A program made the translations under genes and the position numbers. A DNA stretch of 64,000 nucleotides from Lysobacteraceae bacterium NML91-0213 (GTDB lineage: Bacteria; Pseudomonadota; Gammaproteobacteria; Xanthomonadales; Xanthomonadaceae). The notes under the pieces were generated by a model. The model had not been told where the DNA came from and ran no database searches. It saw only the letters and a program-made list of their open reading frames with translations. The stretch's first letter is position 1. Each line of letters opens with the position of its first letter. The stretch spans positions 126,799-190,798 of the forward strand of contig NWQL01000002.1 of the NCBI GenBank assembly GCA_002798175.1, given 5' to 3'. This document shows, one piece after another, positions 41,268 through 48,779 of the stretch.

Positions 41268-41733
41268 ACCGGGGGAAATATGTCGCTTACAAGCTGCAAA
41301 GTCTGCAATGGCAAGGTCGCAGTATCTGCGCCAGCGTGTCCGCATTGTGGTGCTCTTACGCCAGGACTTAGCGACGAGGAACTTCAAGTCGCTGCCACGC
41401 GGGCGGGGTTCTTTCAAGCACGCTGGGTGGCTGGCCTAGCATTTTGGCCTGGTGTCGCATGGCTTCTCTGGCCCGTTTTCACTGGCGGGAGCGGTGATGA
41501 TTTTCTTCAGCGCTGGCAGCTGAGCAAGTTCCTAATCGGGTTTGGTGTCGTCTGGTACGTGCTAAGCGAAATTGAAAGGAATCTTTTTGAGCGTAAGGAG
41601 CAGAAGCGACAGAGGACCGGCGGTGGCGCCTAACAATGCGTTCAAGCCGAAACCGCTTCGTTCCACCAAATACATGGCAGATAGAGCTTGCCATGTGTTT
41701 GGCTCCACTACGCAGTTCGGCTTAACTTAGGCG
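41262..41733 (+). mobile_element. Integron cassette 1
   Basis: A 472-bp cassette from TTAGGC to the G of the next GTTAGCC. It holds one gene, 41280-41633, whose TAA stop lies inside the R'' box, leaving almost no 5' or 3' untranslated sequence. Confidence 0.88.
41280..41633 (+). CDS. Zinc-ribbon membrane protein (cassette 1)
   Basis: A 117-aa protein. An N-terminal zinc ribbon has four cysteines (Cys6, Cys9, Cys20, Cys23; CKVC and CPHC). Two membrane helices follow (about 50-68 and 84-97), then a charged C-terminal tail. The G-rich ribosome site GGGGGAA just before the ATG is close. The family is unknown to me. Codon use is less GC-biased than the neighbours, fitting transfer within a cassette. 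As first cassette it is best placed for expression from an integron promoter, which I could not locate. Confidence 0.75.
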   Translation: MSLTSCKVCNGKVAVSAPACPHCGALTPGLSDEELQVAATRAGFFQARWVAGLAFWPGVAWLLWPVFTGGSGDDFLQRWQLSKFLIGFGVVWYVLSEIERNLFERKEQKRQRTGGGA

Positions 41734-41739
41734 TTAGCC
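41628..41739 (+). other. attC: attC site 1 (long)
   Basis: A 112-bp attC. R'' GCCTAAC (41628-41634) and L'' TTCAAGCCGAA pair with L' TTCGGCTTAA and the R' box at 41733-41739 (GTTAGCC, whose last six bases belong to the next cassette). The middle forms an imperfect hairpin with ATACATGGCA and TGCCATGTG arms. Confidence 0.85.
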
Positions 41740-43518
41740 TTGGGAGAAATTGTGTCGCAACCCATCTCTGACAATGCTGCTCGCGTGTGGATCTCGTCCA
41801 TCACCTTCAGCGACGGAACGCAAGTCGACTTCGAGCCTGACGATATCACCGTGATTGTTGGCCCAAACAATTCCGGCAAGAGCGCGACCCTTCGAGGGAT
41901 TAACACAAAGTTTGAAAATCAATCAAACAAGAGCCCCGTCATTGCTGAACTGACTTACGAATCAAAGGGAAGCCCAGAAGAATTTGAAGCATGGATTACG
42001 AGTTGGGCTGTACAGCAAATTGACAAAAATCAGGCCAACCCTATCTATCAAGCGATGGGGCACGGGCTACACCGAAGCGATGCAATTAACAGCTGGACCA
42101 ATCTGTCTAACAGCGTTCATAACAACCTATCAAGATGGTTCCTCCTTCACTTGGGTGGCGAACAAAGACTGACCACATCAAACCCTGCTCCGGCCATCCA
42201 GCTCACTTCGGAGAACCCTAGCCACCCCATTCATTACCTAGCGCGAGACGACGCTCGCGAAATGCAGCTCAGCGAAGCGTTCAAGAGAGCGTTCGGAATG
42301 GATTTGGTCGTACATAGGAACGCAGGCGGAAATTACCCGCTGTACGTTGGAGAGAGACCGATTCCTGCGACGGGAGAAGATCGGGTAAGCCTAACGTTTT
42401 TGAAAAGGCTGGAAATGCTCCCGAAGCTGCACGAGCAGGGAGATGGAATGAGGAGCTTTGCAAGCGTCTTGCTTGCGACATCGGTCGGAAAAGAAACCAT
42501 ATTACTGATAGACGAGCCTGAAGCATTTCTCCACCCACCCCAAGCGAGATTACTTGGCCAATTAATAACAACAGCCACGAACAGTAATCGTCAAACATTT
42601 ATTGCGACGCACAGCAGCGACGCACTGAAAGGCATACTTGCCTCAAATAATGAGCGTGTTCGCGTCGTTAGGATCGAGCGTGACGGGAACGTAAATCATG
42701 TCAAAATACTCAGCAATCCAGACATTCAAGAATTGTGGAGCGACTCGCTTCTGAAGCACAGCAACATACTGGACGGGCTATTTCACGAATGCGTGGTTGT
42801 CTGTGAGTCAGATTCAGATTGCAGCTTCTACTCAGCCATTGCTGACGCTGTAACAGATCAGAGCGAGAAGAATTTAGATCTGCACTTTGTACACTGCGGA
42901 GGCAAGGCGAGAATGCCCGTAGTTCTTCGGGCTTTGGTCAAGGTTGGAGTTCCAGTCAAGGCGATCTGTGACTTCGACATTCTTTCTGAAGAGTATCCAT
43001 TACGGGCAATCTGTGAGTCGCTGAACTGCCCATGGGAAGAAGTTGAGCGAGATTGGAGGATTGTCAAATCTGCAATTGATAGCAAGCGACCCGATCGGAC
43101 GACAGCGGAGGTAAAGGCAGAAATAGACGCAGTTCTTGATGCTGAGTCTGCTACGATATTTCCGAAGGCTGCAAAGGCAAGAATCACAAGCATTCTCAAA
43201 CTTACGACAGCCTGGGCTAATGCCAAGACAGTGGGGATTTCATACGTACCACCTGGCGATGCATCACAAGCAATTAGACGTCTTCTGTCTCGTCTCAAAA
43301 GCAGTCACATTCACGTTGTAGAGGTTGGTGAGCTTGAGGGCTTTGATAGGACCGTACCTGATCATGGTCCGTCTTGGGTTGCCGAGGTCATACAGAAGGA
43401 CCTTGCCCGTGATCCGGAGCTCGCCGACGCTCGCGACTTTGTATCTGATGTCGTCAAGACCCAAGGCTAACAATTCATTCAAGCCGACGCCGCTTCGCGG
43501 CGCGGCTTAATTCAAGCG
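41734..43518 (+). mobile_element. Integron cassette 2
   Basis: A 1785-bp cassette, long for this class, running from TTAGCC to the G of the next GTTAGAC. It contains one gene and a compact 60-bp attC. The R'' box GGCTAAC (43465-43471) is the reverse complement of its own 5' end, GTTAGCC. Confidence 0.88.
41752..43470 (+). CDS. OLD-family ATPase-TOPRIM nuclease (cassette 2), candidate defence protein
   Basis: A 572-aa protein. An SMC/ABC-like ATPase domain has Walker A GPNNSGKS (37-44), a GDGMRS signature (230-235), Walker B LLIDEPE (251-257, Asp254 and Glu255) and an H-loop THS (286-288). A TOPRIM-like domain follows, with Glu352 in VVVCESDSD and Asp407/Asp409 in CDFD. This is the layout of OLD nucleases and GajA-like proteins, often antiphage. 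No partner helicase (GajB) or AriB is next to it, so it would be a stand-alone member. GTG at 41752 has GGGAG upstream. The stop lies in the attC R'' box. Confidence 0.82.
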   Translation: MSQPISDNAARVWISSITFSDGTQVDFEPDDITVIVGPNNSGKSATLRGINTKFENQSNKSPVIAELTYESKGSPEEFEAWITSWAVQQIDKNQANPIYQAMGHGLHRSDAINSWTNLSNSVHNNLSRWFLLHLGGEQRLTTSNPAPAIQLTSENPSHPIHYLARDDAREMQLSEAFKRAFGMDLVVHRNAGGNYPLYVGERPIPATGEDRVSLTFLKRLEMLPKLHEQGDGMRSFASVLLATSVGKETILLIDEPEAFLHPPQARLLGQLITTATNSNRQTFIATHSSDALKGILASNNERVRVVRIERDGNVNHVKILSNPDIQELWSDSLLKHSNILDGLFHECVVVCESDSDCSFYSAIADAVTDQSEKNLDLHFVHCGGKARMPVVLRALVKVGVPVKAICDFDILSEEYPLRAICESLNCPWEEVERDWRIVKSAIDSKRPDRTTAEVKAEIDAVLDAESATIFPKAAKARITSILKLTTAWANAKTVGISYVPPGDASQAIRRLLSRLKSSHIHVVEVGELEGFDRTVPDHGPSWVAEVIQKDLARDPELADARDFVSDVVKTQG

Positions 43519-43524
43519 TTAGAC
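43465..43524 (+). other. attC: attC site 2 (compact)
   Basis: A 60-bp attC: R'' GGCTAAC, L'' TTCAAGCCGACG, loop CTTCG, L' GCGGCTTAA, R' GTTAGAC (43518-43524). The hairpin CGCCGCTTCGCGGCG tops the stem. It is a typical folded recombination site. Confidence 0.92.
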
Positions 43525-43899
43525 CGGAATGAAGTATTCTCGAGACTCGCATGAGCACCATGATCGCTTGGACAGTCGTCGTCGCCTCTGAGGTTATTGC
43601 TCTGTTTCTGCTGCGCAGAATATGGCGGTCAGGTTCGCACCTTGTTGAAAAAGTTGCATTGACCTTGCTGGTGATTGTTCCTGTTCTAGGTCCCCTATTC
43701 GCTTCTTGGCTGATCCTTGATCCAGGACCTGCTCATCCTGCATTTCGTGATCGCAGCTGGTCTCGAGATGACGTTCTAATCCGGTGGAAGCATGTCTTTG
43801 ATGAGAAAGACTCAAAAGAAAGACAGAAGAAGTGGCAGGAAGTTATGGATCGCAACAAAGACGGTCCGGTCTAACAATTCGTTCAAGCCGAGATTCGGG
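43519..43899 (+). mobile_element. Integron cassette 3, distal end damaged
   Basis: It starts at TTAGAC. The R'' box GTCTAAC (43869-43875) is the reverse complement of that start, GTTAGAC. L'' TTCAAGCCGA follows, but no matching L' or R' half is found nearby, so the cassette's 3' recombination site seems truncated. The end given is approximate. Confidence 0.7.
43551..43874 (+). CDS. Small two-helix membrane protein (cassette 3)
   Basis: A 107-aa protein with two membrane helices (about 5-24 and 32-55) and a charged, Lys/Glu-rich C-terminal tail ending DRNKDGPV. The ribosome site is weak. No family is recognised. Its TAA stop is in the R'' box of attC3, as usual for cassette genes. Confidence 0.7.
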   Translation: MSTMIAWTVVVASEVIALFLLRRIWRSGSHLVEKVALTLLVIVPVLGPLFASWLILDPGPAHPAFRDRSWSRDDVLIRWKHVFDEKDSKERQKKWQEVMDRNKDGPV

Positions 43900-43907
43900 A
43901 GCCCGAA
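43869..43907 (+). other. attC: attC site 3, left half only
   Basis: R'' GTCTAAC at 43869-43875, L'' TTCAAGCCGA, then a separate TTCGGG/CCCGAA hairpin (43894-43907). The expected L'-R' arm is missing, so the site is probably inactive. Confidence 0.7.
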
Positions 43908-43916
43908 GCCGCAAAG

Positions 43917-44090
43917 ATGCTTCTGCAGGTCTCGTCGGATACTCACGCTCAGGTCAGTGTGCTGGCTGGCTGTCTTCTTTCAGCCAATCTCGCCATCGAC
44001 AAGGCCATTTGCCTGGCTGCCATCGAAGTCTTTGAGGGACGTTCCCGTCCATTGCGACGCAAGCGTCGGGTTTATCCGAAAGTCTCCTGA
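43917..44090 (+). CDS. Possible 57-aa ORF in the decayed cassette tail
   Basis: An ATG-started frame, in phase with and downstream of the cassette 3 stop, encodes 57 residues with a hydrophobic, Cys-containing middle and a basic end (RRKRRVYPKVS). There is no clear ribosome site. It may be a cassette gene remnant or chance. The stretch 43875-44271 holds no gene I can support well apart from this and the attC remnants. Confidence 0.2.
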   Translation: MLLQVSSDTHAQVSVLAGCLLSANLAIDKAICLAAIEVFEGRSRPLRRKRRVYPKVS

Positions 44091-44106
44091 TGCACCTTGC
44101 AGCGCG

Positions 44107-44165
44107 GCCTGACAAGTGTCCAAGCCGGTGCCGCTTCGCGGCCCGGCTTGACTCGGCAACTGTCC
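44107..44165 (+). other. Degenerate attC remnant
   Basis: It aligns along its length with attC2: CAAGCCGGTGCCGCTTCGCG and CCCGGCTTGACTC keep the L''-loop-L' core. The boxes have decayed: R'' is GCCTGAC (one mismatch) and R' has lost the GTT crossover. It is probably a non-functional relic of a cassette. Confidence 0.7.
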
Positions 44166-44171
44166 GGAAGC

Positions 44172-44219
44172 GTGCCGTTCAAGCCAAGTGCCAGGCGTTT
44201 GCGAAGGCTTACGCGGCAC
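44172..44219 (+). other. Second attC-like hairpin remnant
   Basis: Arms GTGCCGTTCAAGCC and GGCTTACGCGGCAC pair over 11 of 14 positions and contain the TTCAAGCC/GGCTTA motifs of attC. No valid R boxes are seen. It lies 52 nt before the next gene, so it marks the outer edge of the array. Confidence 0.5.
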
Positions 44220-44271
44220 TGCACCCGCCGGTACCCTGCCCGCTCGAACAGCTCGCAATCACGGCTCGCCC

Positions 44272-44550
44272 ATGAACCAGACGCTCGCCCTCATCTTCTT
44301 TTTCGCGACCGCGCCGGTCGCCCTGATGCCCAGCGTGATTGCGCTCGCTACCCGTCACCGCTCCCGGTTTCCGATTGCGGGGGCGAACGTGATCATGTGG
44401 GGCTGCATCTTCCTCCTGGTCCGGAGTTTCTCGCTCGACACCTCCAGCGTGTTCCGCCTGCCGACGTATCTCGCCCTGCTGGCATGGCTGGTGCTGCTGG
44501 GCTGGTCGGTCCGCCAGCGGCCCGCTGCACCGCGCTCCGGCGACACCTGA
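44272..44550 (+). CDS. Small membrane protein, weakly like superinfection-immunity proteins
   Basis: A 92-aa protein with three hydrophobic segments (about 4-26, 33-53, 62-80). The first half (FFFATAPVALMPSVIALATRHRSR) recalls the Imm_superinfect family, small proteins that can block phage DNA entry, but the typical Trp-rich part is not evident. GC content is like the chromosome, so it is probably not a cassette gene. Alternatives cannot be excluded. Confidence 0.55.
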   Translation: MNQTLALIFFFATAPVALMPSVIALATRHRSRFPIAGANVIMWGCIFLLVRSFSLDTSSVFRLPTYLALLAWLVLLGWSVRQRPAAPRSGDT

Positions 44551-44665
44551 CGCTGTGCGCGGGGTCGCAACGTCGCAGGCACCCGCCGACGTCGCGCACT
44601 GGGCGATGTGGACTTTGTCAGCGCGTGCCGGCGCCGGCATCATGCACCGGCTGTCACGAACCGGA

Positions 44666-45175
44666 ATGCCGATGCGCCGCCTGCTGCTGTTGCCGCTGCT
44701 GTTGTTCCTGTCCGCCTGCGCCGGCCTGCCGAAGCCCGGCTCCGACACCGTCTTCATCGTGGTGCGTCACGCGGAGAAGGCCGAGGTGCCGGCCGAGGAT
44801 CCGCCACTGTCCGAGGCCGGGCGCACGCGCGCGCAGGCGCTGGCGACGTTGCTGGCCGACGTGCCGTTGTCGGCGATCTACTCGACCGCTACCCGCCGCA
44901 CGCGCGACACGGCGCGCCCGCTGGCGGATGCCAAGGGACTCGAGGTCCGCGAGTACGACGGCAACGCACCGCCAACCGAAACGGTAACGGTGATGCACCT
45001 GCGCCATGTCGGCCAGCAGGTGCTGGTGGTCGGGCACAGCAACACGGTGCCGATGCTGGTCTCCACCCTGTGCGCGTGCCCGGTGCCACCTATCGACGAG
45101 AGCGTGTACGGCGAGGTCTACGAGGTCCGCATCCGGGCCGATGGTGATACCAGGGTCTCGAAGCGCGAGTTCTGA
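44666..45175 (+). CDS. Histidine-phosphatase-superfamily lipoprotein
   Basis: A 169-aa lipoprotein with signal peptide and lipobox LFLSAC. The phosphatase signature is VVRHAEKA (catalytic His), with the second histidine in VVGHSNT. Members of this branch are small secreted phosphatases of unknown substrate. ATG at 44666 or 44672 are both possible. It follows the small membrane protein by 115 nt. Confidence 0.85.
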   Translation: MPMRRLLLLPLLLFLSACAGLPKPGSDTVFIVVRHAEKAEVPAEDPPLSEAGRTRAQALATLLADVPLSAIYSTATRRTRDTARPLADAKGLEVREYDGNAPPTETVTVMHLRHVGQQVLVVGHSNTVPMLVSTLCACPVPPIDESVYGEVYEVRIRADGDTRVSKREF

Positions 45176-45214
45176 CATGAGGGTGGGCGGCAGTCGCTGG
45201 TTGGCGGCGGCGCC

Positions 45215-45730
45215 ATGGTGACGACGCTCGCAGGCCTGCCGGCGGTCGCCACCGCCGATGCCCGCGTACTGGTGCTCGGCACCATGCCGGGCGCGGCGTC
45301 GCTTGCGGCGCATCGCTACTACGCGCATCCGCGCAATGCCTTCTGGCCGATCATGGGCGCGATCGCCGGGTTCGACCCACGGCTCCCCTACGCGCTTCGC
45401 CTGCAGCGGCTGGCAGGTGCAGGCATCGCGCTGTGGGATGTACTGGCGCATTGCGTGCGCGACGGCAGCCTGGATGCCCGGATCGACCCGGCGAGCGTGG
45501 TGGTCAACGATTTCGGCGCGTTCCTGGCGATGCACCCCCACATCACGCTGGTGGCACTCAACGGTGGCACCGCAGCGCGGCTGTTCGCTCGACAAGTAGC
45601 ACCATCGCTGCCGCGGCAACCTGCAACCGTGGGCCTGCCATCCACCAGCCCCGCCTACGCGGCGATGCGGCTGGAGGAAAAGCTGGATGCATGGCGAACC
45701 GCGATCGTGCCGCACCTGCGCGGGCCGTAG
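45215..45730 (+). CDS. Hypoxanthine/uracil-DNA glycosylase (UDG family 6)
   Basis: A 171-aa glycosylase of the UDG superfamily, most like family 6 hypoxanthine-DNA glycosylase. The motif LGTMPGAASLAAHRYYAHPRN carries the conserved early site, followed by ALWDVLAHCVRDGSLD. The C-terminal motif reads LPSTSPAYAAM. It removes deaminated bases. It follows the phosphatase gene by 39 nt. Confidence 0.88.
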   Translation: MVTTLAGLPAVATADARVLVLGTMPGAASLAAHRYYAHPRNAFWPIMGAIAGFDPRLPYALRLQRLAGAGIALWDVLAHCVRDGSLDARIDPASVVVNDFGAFLAMHPHITLVALNGGTAARLFARQVAPSLPRQPATVGLPSTSPAYAAMRLEEKLDAWRTAIVPHLRGP

Positions 45731-45891
45731 ATGGCGACGCCAGGGCGACTGCCGGCAGGCCGCGAGCCCTCGCCTGGAAAATGCGACGCTGTTCGCAATT
45801 TGTAAAGACGACCGCGCAGGTCTAAGGTCGTGGCCGGGAAAGTCCGGTGCGCGATGGGGATTGCGCGGTGACCAACAAGGGGGAATGCCGT

Positions 45892-46356
45892 ATGACCAGA
45901 ACCAAGAACCGGCTGCCGCGTATCGCTGCGGCCATCCTGCTGTCCGCCCTGTTCGCGCCGCTGGCCTTTGCCCAGCAGACCGACGAATGCCCGCGCCTGC
46001 CAGGCGATGCGCAGCTCACCTGGACCCAGCGCAGCAGTGAGTCCTTCCTGATCTGCCGGGCCACCGATGCCGACGGCCGCGAGGCATTCGGGCTCTACCT
46101 GGCGGGCAGTTCGCCGTTCGAGCCCGCCCGCGGCAACCGCGAGGAGCGCGGCGTTGTCGCCGGGCAGGAGATCCGCTGGTACCGCGGCGAAGTGGCAGCG
46201 GATCCATCGACGCTGGTGCGCGAGACGCTGGTCGAGCTCGACAACGGCCAGGTCATGCACGTGTGGCTGCATGCACGCACCGCCGAACAGCTCCAGCACA
46301 ACCAGCGGCTGGTGGAATCACTGCGCTTCGACGAGGCGCGGTTCACCGCGAACTGA
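45892..46356 (+). CDS. Secreted hypothetical protein
   Basis: A 154-aa protein with a clear signal peptide (about 1-26, cleavage near AFAQ), two cysteines in the mature part likely to form a disulphide, and a mixed alpha/beta-looking body. AAGGGGGAA stands before the ATG. No family is recognised. It converges on the pirin gene. Confidence 0.7.
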   Translation: MTRTKNRLPRIAAAILLSALFAPLAFAQQTDECPRLPGDAQLTWTQRSSESFLICRATDADGREAFGLYLAGSSPFEPARGNREERGVVAGQEIRWYRGEVAADPSTLVRETLVELDNGQVMHVWLHARTAEQLQHNQRLVESLRFDEARFTAN

Positions 46357-46367
46357 GTGCCGGGCGG

Positions 46368-47225
46368 CTAGAACCGCCCCTCCTGGAAATCGACGAAGGC
46401 CTGCATCAGCTCCTCGCGGGTGTTCATGACGAACGGCCCGTGACGGGCCACCGGCTCGCGCAGCGGACGACCGGCGACAACGATCGCGCGCGTCGCGGCG
46501 TTGGCCTGCACGAACAGCACGTCGCCGCCACCGAGCACCGCCAGTTCCTGTGCCGACAGCTGCCGCGCGTCATCGCCCTCGCCCACCGTCAGCGCGCCTT
46601 CGTAGACGTAGACGAAGGCGTTGTGGCCTGCGGGCAGCCTGTGCGTCCAGCTGCGACCCGCTTCCAGGGCGACATCCAGGTACAGCGGGTCGGTGGCGGG
46701 CTGCGCGACCGGGCCGGCCACGCCATCCACCTGCCCCGCGATCACCCTGACCTCGACCCCCTCCGACGGCTGCACCAACGGAATCCGCTCCGGCCCGAAC
46801 TCCTGGTAGCGCGGCGCGGTCATCTTGTCCTTCGCCGGCAGGTTCACCCACAGCTGGAAGCCCCGCATGCGGCCTGCTTCCTGTTCGGGCATCTCCGAGT
46901 GCACCAGGCCGCTGCCGGCGGTCATCCACTGCACGCCACCGGGCACCAGCAGCCCCTCGTGGCCCTTGTTGTCGCGATGGCGCATGCGGCCATCGAGCAT
47001 GTAGGTGACCGTCTCGAAGCCGCGATGCGGATGCTCGGGGAAGCCTGCGATGTAGTCCTCGGCGCGCTCGGTGCCGAATTCGTCGAGCAGCAGGAACGGA
47101 TCGAGGTCGGGCAGCTGCGGGCTGCCGATCACCCGGGTCAGGCGCACGCCGGCGCCATCCGAGGTCGGCATGCCACGCAGCCGGCCGGCAACGCGGGCAT
47201 GGCGGGCGGGATCGATGGCGCTCAT
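46368..47225 (-). CDS. Pirin family protein
   Basis: A 285-aa bicupin of the pirin family. The N-terminal cupin has FPEHPHRGFETVTYML, the metal-binding His residues, and GGVQWMTAGSGLVHSEMP; a C-terminal cupin follows. Some pirins have quercetinase activity, others modulate enzymes. AGGAG precedes the ATG at 47225. Confidence 0.92.
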   Translation of the reverse strand: MSAIDPARHARVAGRLRGMPTSDGAGVRLTRVIGSPQLPDLDPFLLLDEFGTERAEDYIAGFPEHPHRGFETVTYMLDGRMRHRDNKGHEGLLVPGGVQWMTAGSGLVHSEMPEQEAGRMRGFQLWVNLPAKDKMTAPRYQEFGPERIPLVQPSEGVEVRVIAGQVDGVAGPVAQPATDPLYLDVALEAGRSWTHRLPAGHNAFVYVYEGALTVGEGDDARQLSAQELAVLGGGDVLFVQANAATRAIVVAGRPLREPVARHGPFVMNTREELMQAFVDFQEGRF

Positions 47226-47321
47226 GGGCGGCTCCTGTGGATGGATGCCGCCAAGGATGGGGACGCCGGGCGCCCCCGTCACCCGCCGCTCGTGGAACGC
47301 AGGGTTACGGCAGGCCCGCCG

Positions 47322-48779
47322 TCATTCCCAGCAACGATCGGTGCGGCCCTTGAGCGTGGCCTCGCGGCCGCAGTCACGTGGGGCGATGCGCCCTTGCGGA
47401 TGCTCGACAAGCCGGCGCGCGCCGCGTCTGGTGCCGAACAGCGAGAACGCGTCGTACAGCTGCCCGGTGGCAGTGCGCGCCTCGTAGCGCAGCGTGTCGC
47501 CGTCGATGCGCAGCACCTGGAACAGCTGGGTGTCCTCGGCCACCGGGGCCATCGTGTCGCGCGCCTGCTGCGAGAGCAGGTACTGCTTGGCCCCGGCCAC
47601 CGACACCACGAACTGCGGCGTGGCCGTGCCGGCATCGCCGCCGCGGCGGCCGTAGGTGTGGTCGTGGCCCTGCAGCACCAGGTCGACGGCGTGGCGCTCC
47701 AGCACAGGCATCACGTGCTCGCGCAGCAGGGCGTTGTCGCGCCCCTCGCGCGGCGAGTACATCGGCTGGTGGACGGCCACGACCGTCCACGCGCGCGGGT
47801 TGTCGCGCAGCACGCCGTCCAGCCATGCCGCCTGCGCGGCGGCCGTGCCGAGATCGAGCGCGGAGGTGCCATCAAGCACCACGAAGCGCGCGTCGTGCAT
47901 GTCGAACCAGTAGGTCGTGCGTTCCGCGCCGGGTGCGCCGTTGCCCGGCAGCGCAAACATGTGCGGCCAGTGCAGGCCGAGCACGCGGCGTTCCTGCGGG
48001 GTGTCCTCGAACTCCTCGAAGTATTCGTGGTTGCCGGCGACGGGCGCGACCAGCATCGTTGCGGCAAGGGGTGCGGTGATGTCGGCCCATTCGCCCCACT
48101 CGTTGTCGTCCTCGCCATCGCCGCCGCTGACCAGGTCGCCTGCAAACAGCGCGAGCCGCGCCTGCGGCGCGTGGCGCAGCGCTTCCAGCAGCACGCGGCT
48201 GCCGTGGCTGGCGTTCTTGTTCTGGGTATCGCCGAAGTACAGGAACTCCAGCGCGGTGCCCGGTGCGGCAGCGGTGCGCAACTGACGCCATGGGCTCCAC
48301 CAGCCGTTGCCACCCCGCACGCGGAAGGCATACAGCGTGTCGGGCTCGAGGCCATCAACGGTGACCTGATGCTGGCCACCGGCACCGTTCCCGGTTGCGA
48401 ATACGGTGGTGCGCGCCGCCAGGCTGCGTGGCTCGCCCACGGCCGGCGAATCGCCGGCCACCACCAGTTCCAGCAGCGGCGCGTCAACGCCGGCGACTGT
48501 GCGCCAGGAGACCTGGAAGCCGCGCGCGGGATCGGCCGAGGGCGTGGCGAGGATGCGGTCCGGGCGGGCCGCAGGGGCGTAGTGCAGGTCGCCGGCGGGC
48601 ACCAGGGTGTTGGGCTCGAGGATCTGGATGCCGGGCCCGAAGCGATCTTCGGCCAGTGCAGTCGCTGCCATTGGCATCGCCAGCAGCAGGGCTGCGAGCA
48701 GCGGCAGGCGGCGCGAGGCACGGGCGAACCCGCTCACGAACGGCCGCGACGTGGTGCCGCGACCACTCAGCGCGCGCAT
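47322..48779 (-). CDS. Purple-acid-phosphatase-like metallophosphoesterase
   Basis: A 485-aa exported enzyme. A signal peptide (about 20-44) leads to a fibronectin-III-like domain, then the metallophosphoesterase domain with the metal ligands in YFGDTQN, AGDLVSGGDG, GNHEYF, VAVHQP and GHDHTYGR. This is the complete set for a two-metal phosphatase. It overlaps the phytase-like gene by 13 nt and is the third gene of the TonB-receptor operon. It probably releases phosphate from esters in the periplasm. Confidence 0.9.
   Translation of the reverse strand: MRALSGRGTTSRPFVSGFARASRRLPLLAALLLAMPMAATALAEDRFGPGIQILEPNTLVPAGDLHYAPAARPDRILATPSADPARGFQVSWRTVAGVDAPLLELVVAGDSPAVGEPRSLAARTTVFATGNGAGGQHQVTVDGLEPDTLYAFRVRGGNGWWSPWRQLRTAAAPGTALEFLYFGDTQNKNASHGSRVLLEALRHAPQARLALFAGDLVSGGDGEDDNEWGEWADITAPLAATMLVAPVAGNHEYFEEFEDTPQERRVLGLHWPHMFALPGNGAPGAERTTYWFDMHDARFVVLDGTSALDLGTAAAQAAWLDGVLRDNPRAWTVVAVHQPMYSPREGRDNALLREHVMPVLERHAVDLVLQGHDHTYGRRGGDAGTATPQFVVSVAGAKQYLLSQQARDTMAPVAEDTQLFQVLRIDGDTLRYEARTATGQLYDAFSLFGTRRGARRLVEHPQGRIAPRDCGREATLKGRTDRCWE

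Larger units (their letters stand above)
40069..44219. mobile_element. Chromosomal integron (integrase, attI, cassette array, decayed end)
   Basis: The unit has an integron integrase on the minus strand, an attI-like region (about 41101-41267) and cassettes on the plus strand. Two cassettes have complete attC sites; the third has a left half-site only. A decayed tail to about 44219 carries attC-like remnants. Cassette DNA is visibly richer in A and T than the flanks. It lies between comEC and a row of high-GC genes. Confidence 0.92.

Noticed and set aside
41752..43470. A complete Gabija or PARIS system
   Set aside because: Only one gene is present; there is no UvrD-like GajB or AriB-like partner in the neighbouring cassettes.
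43792..44112. A 106-codon plus-strand frame over cassette 3's end
   Set aside because: It overlaps the cassette 3 gene in another frame and covers the attC site; composition is not protein-like.
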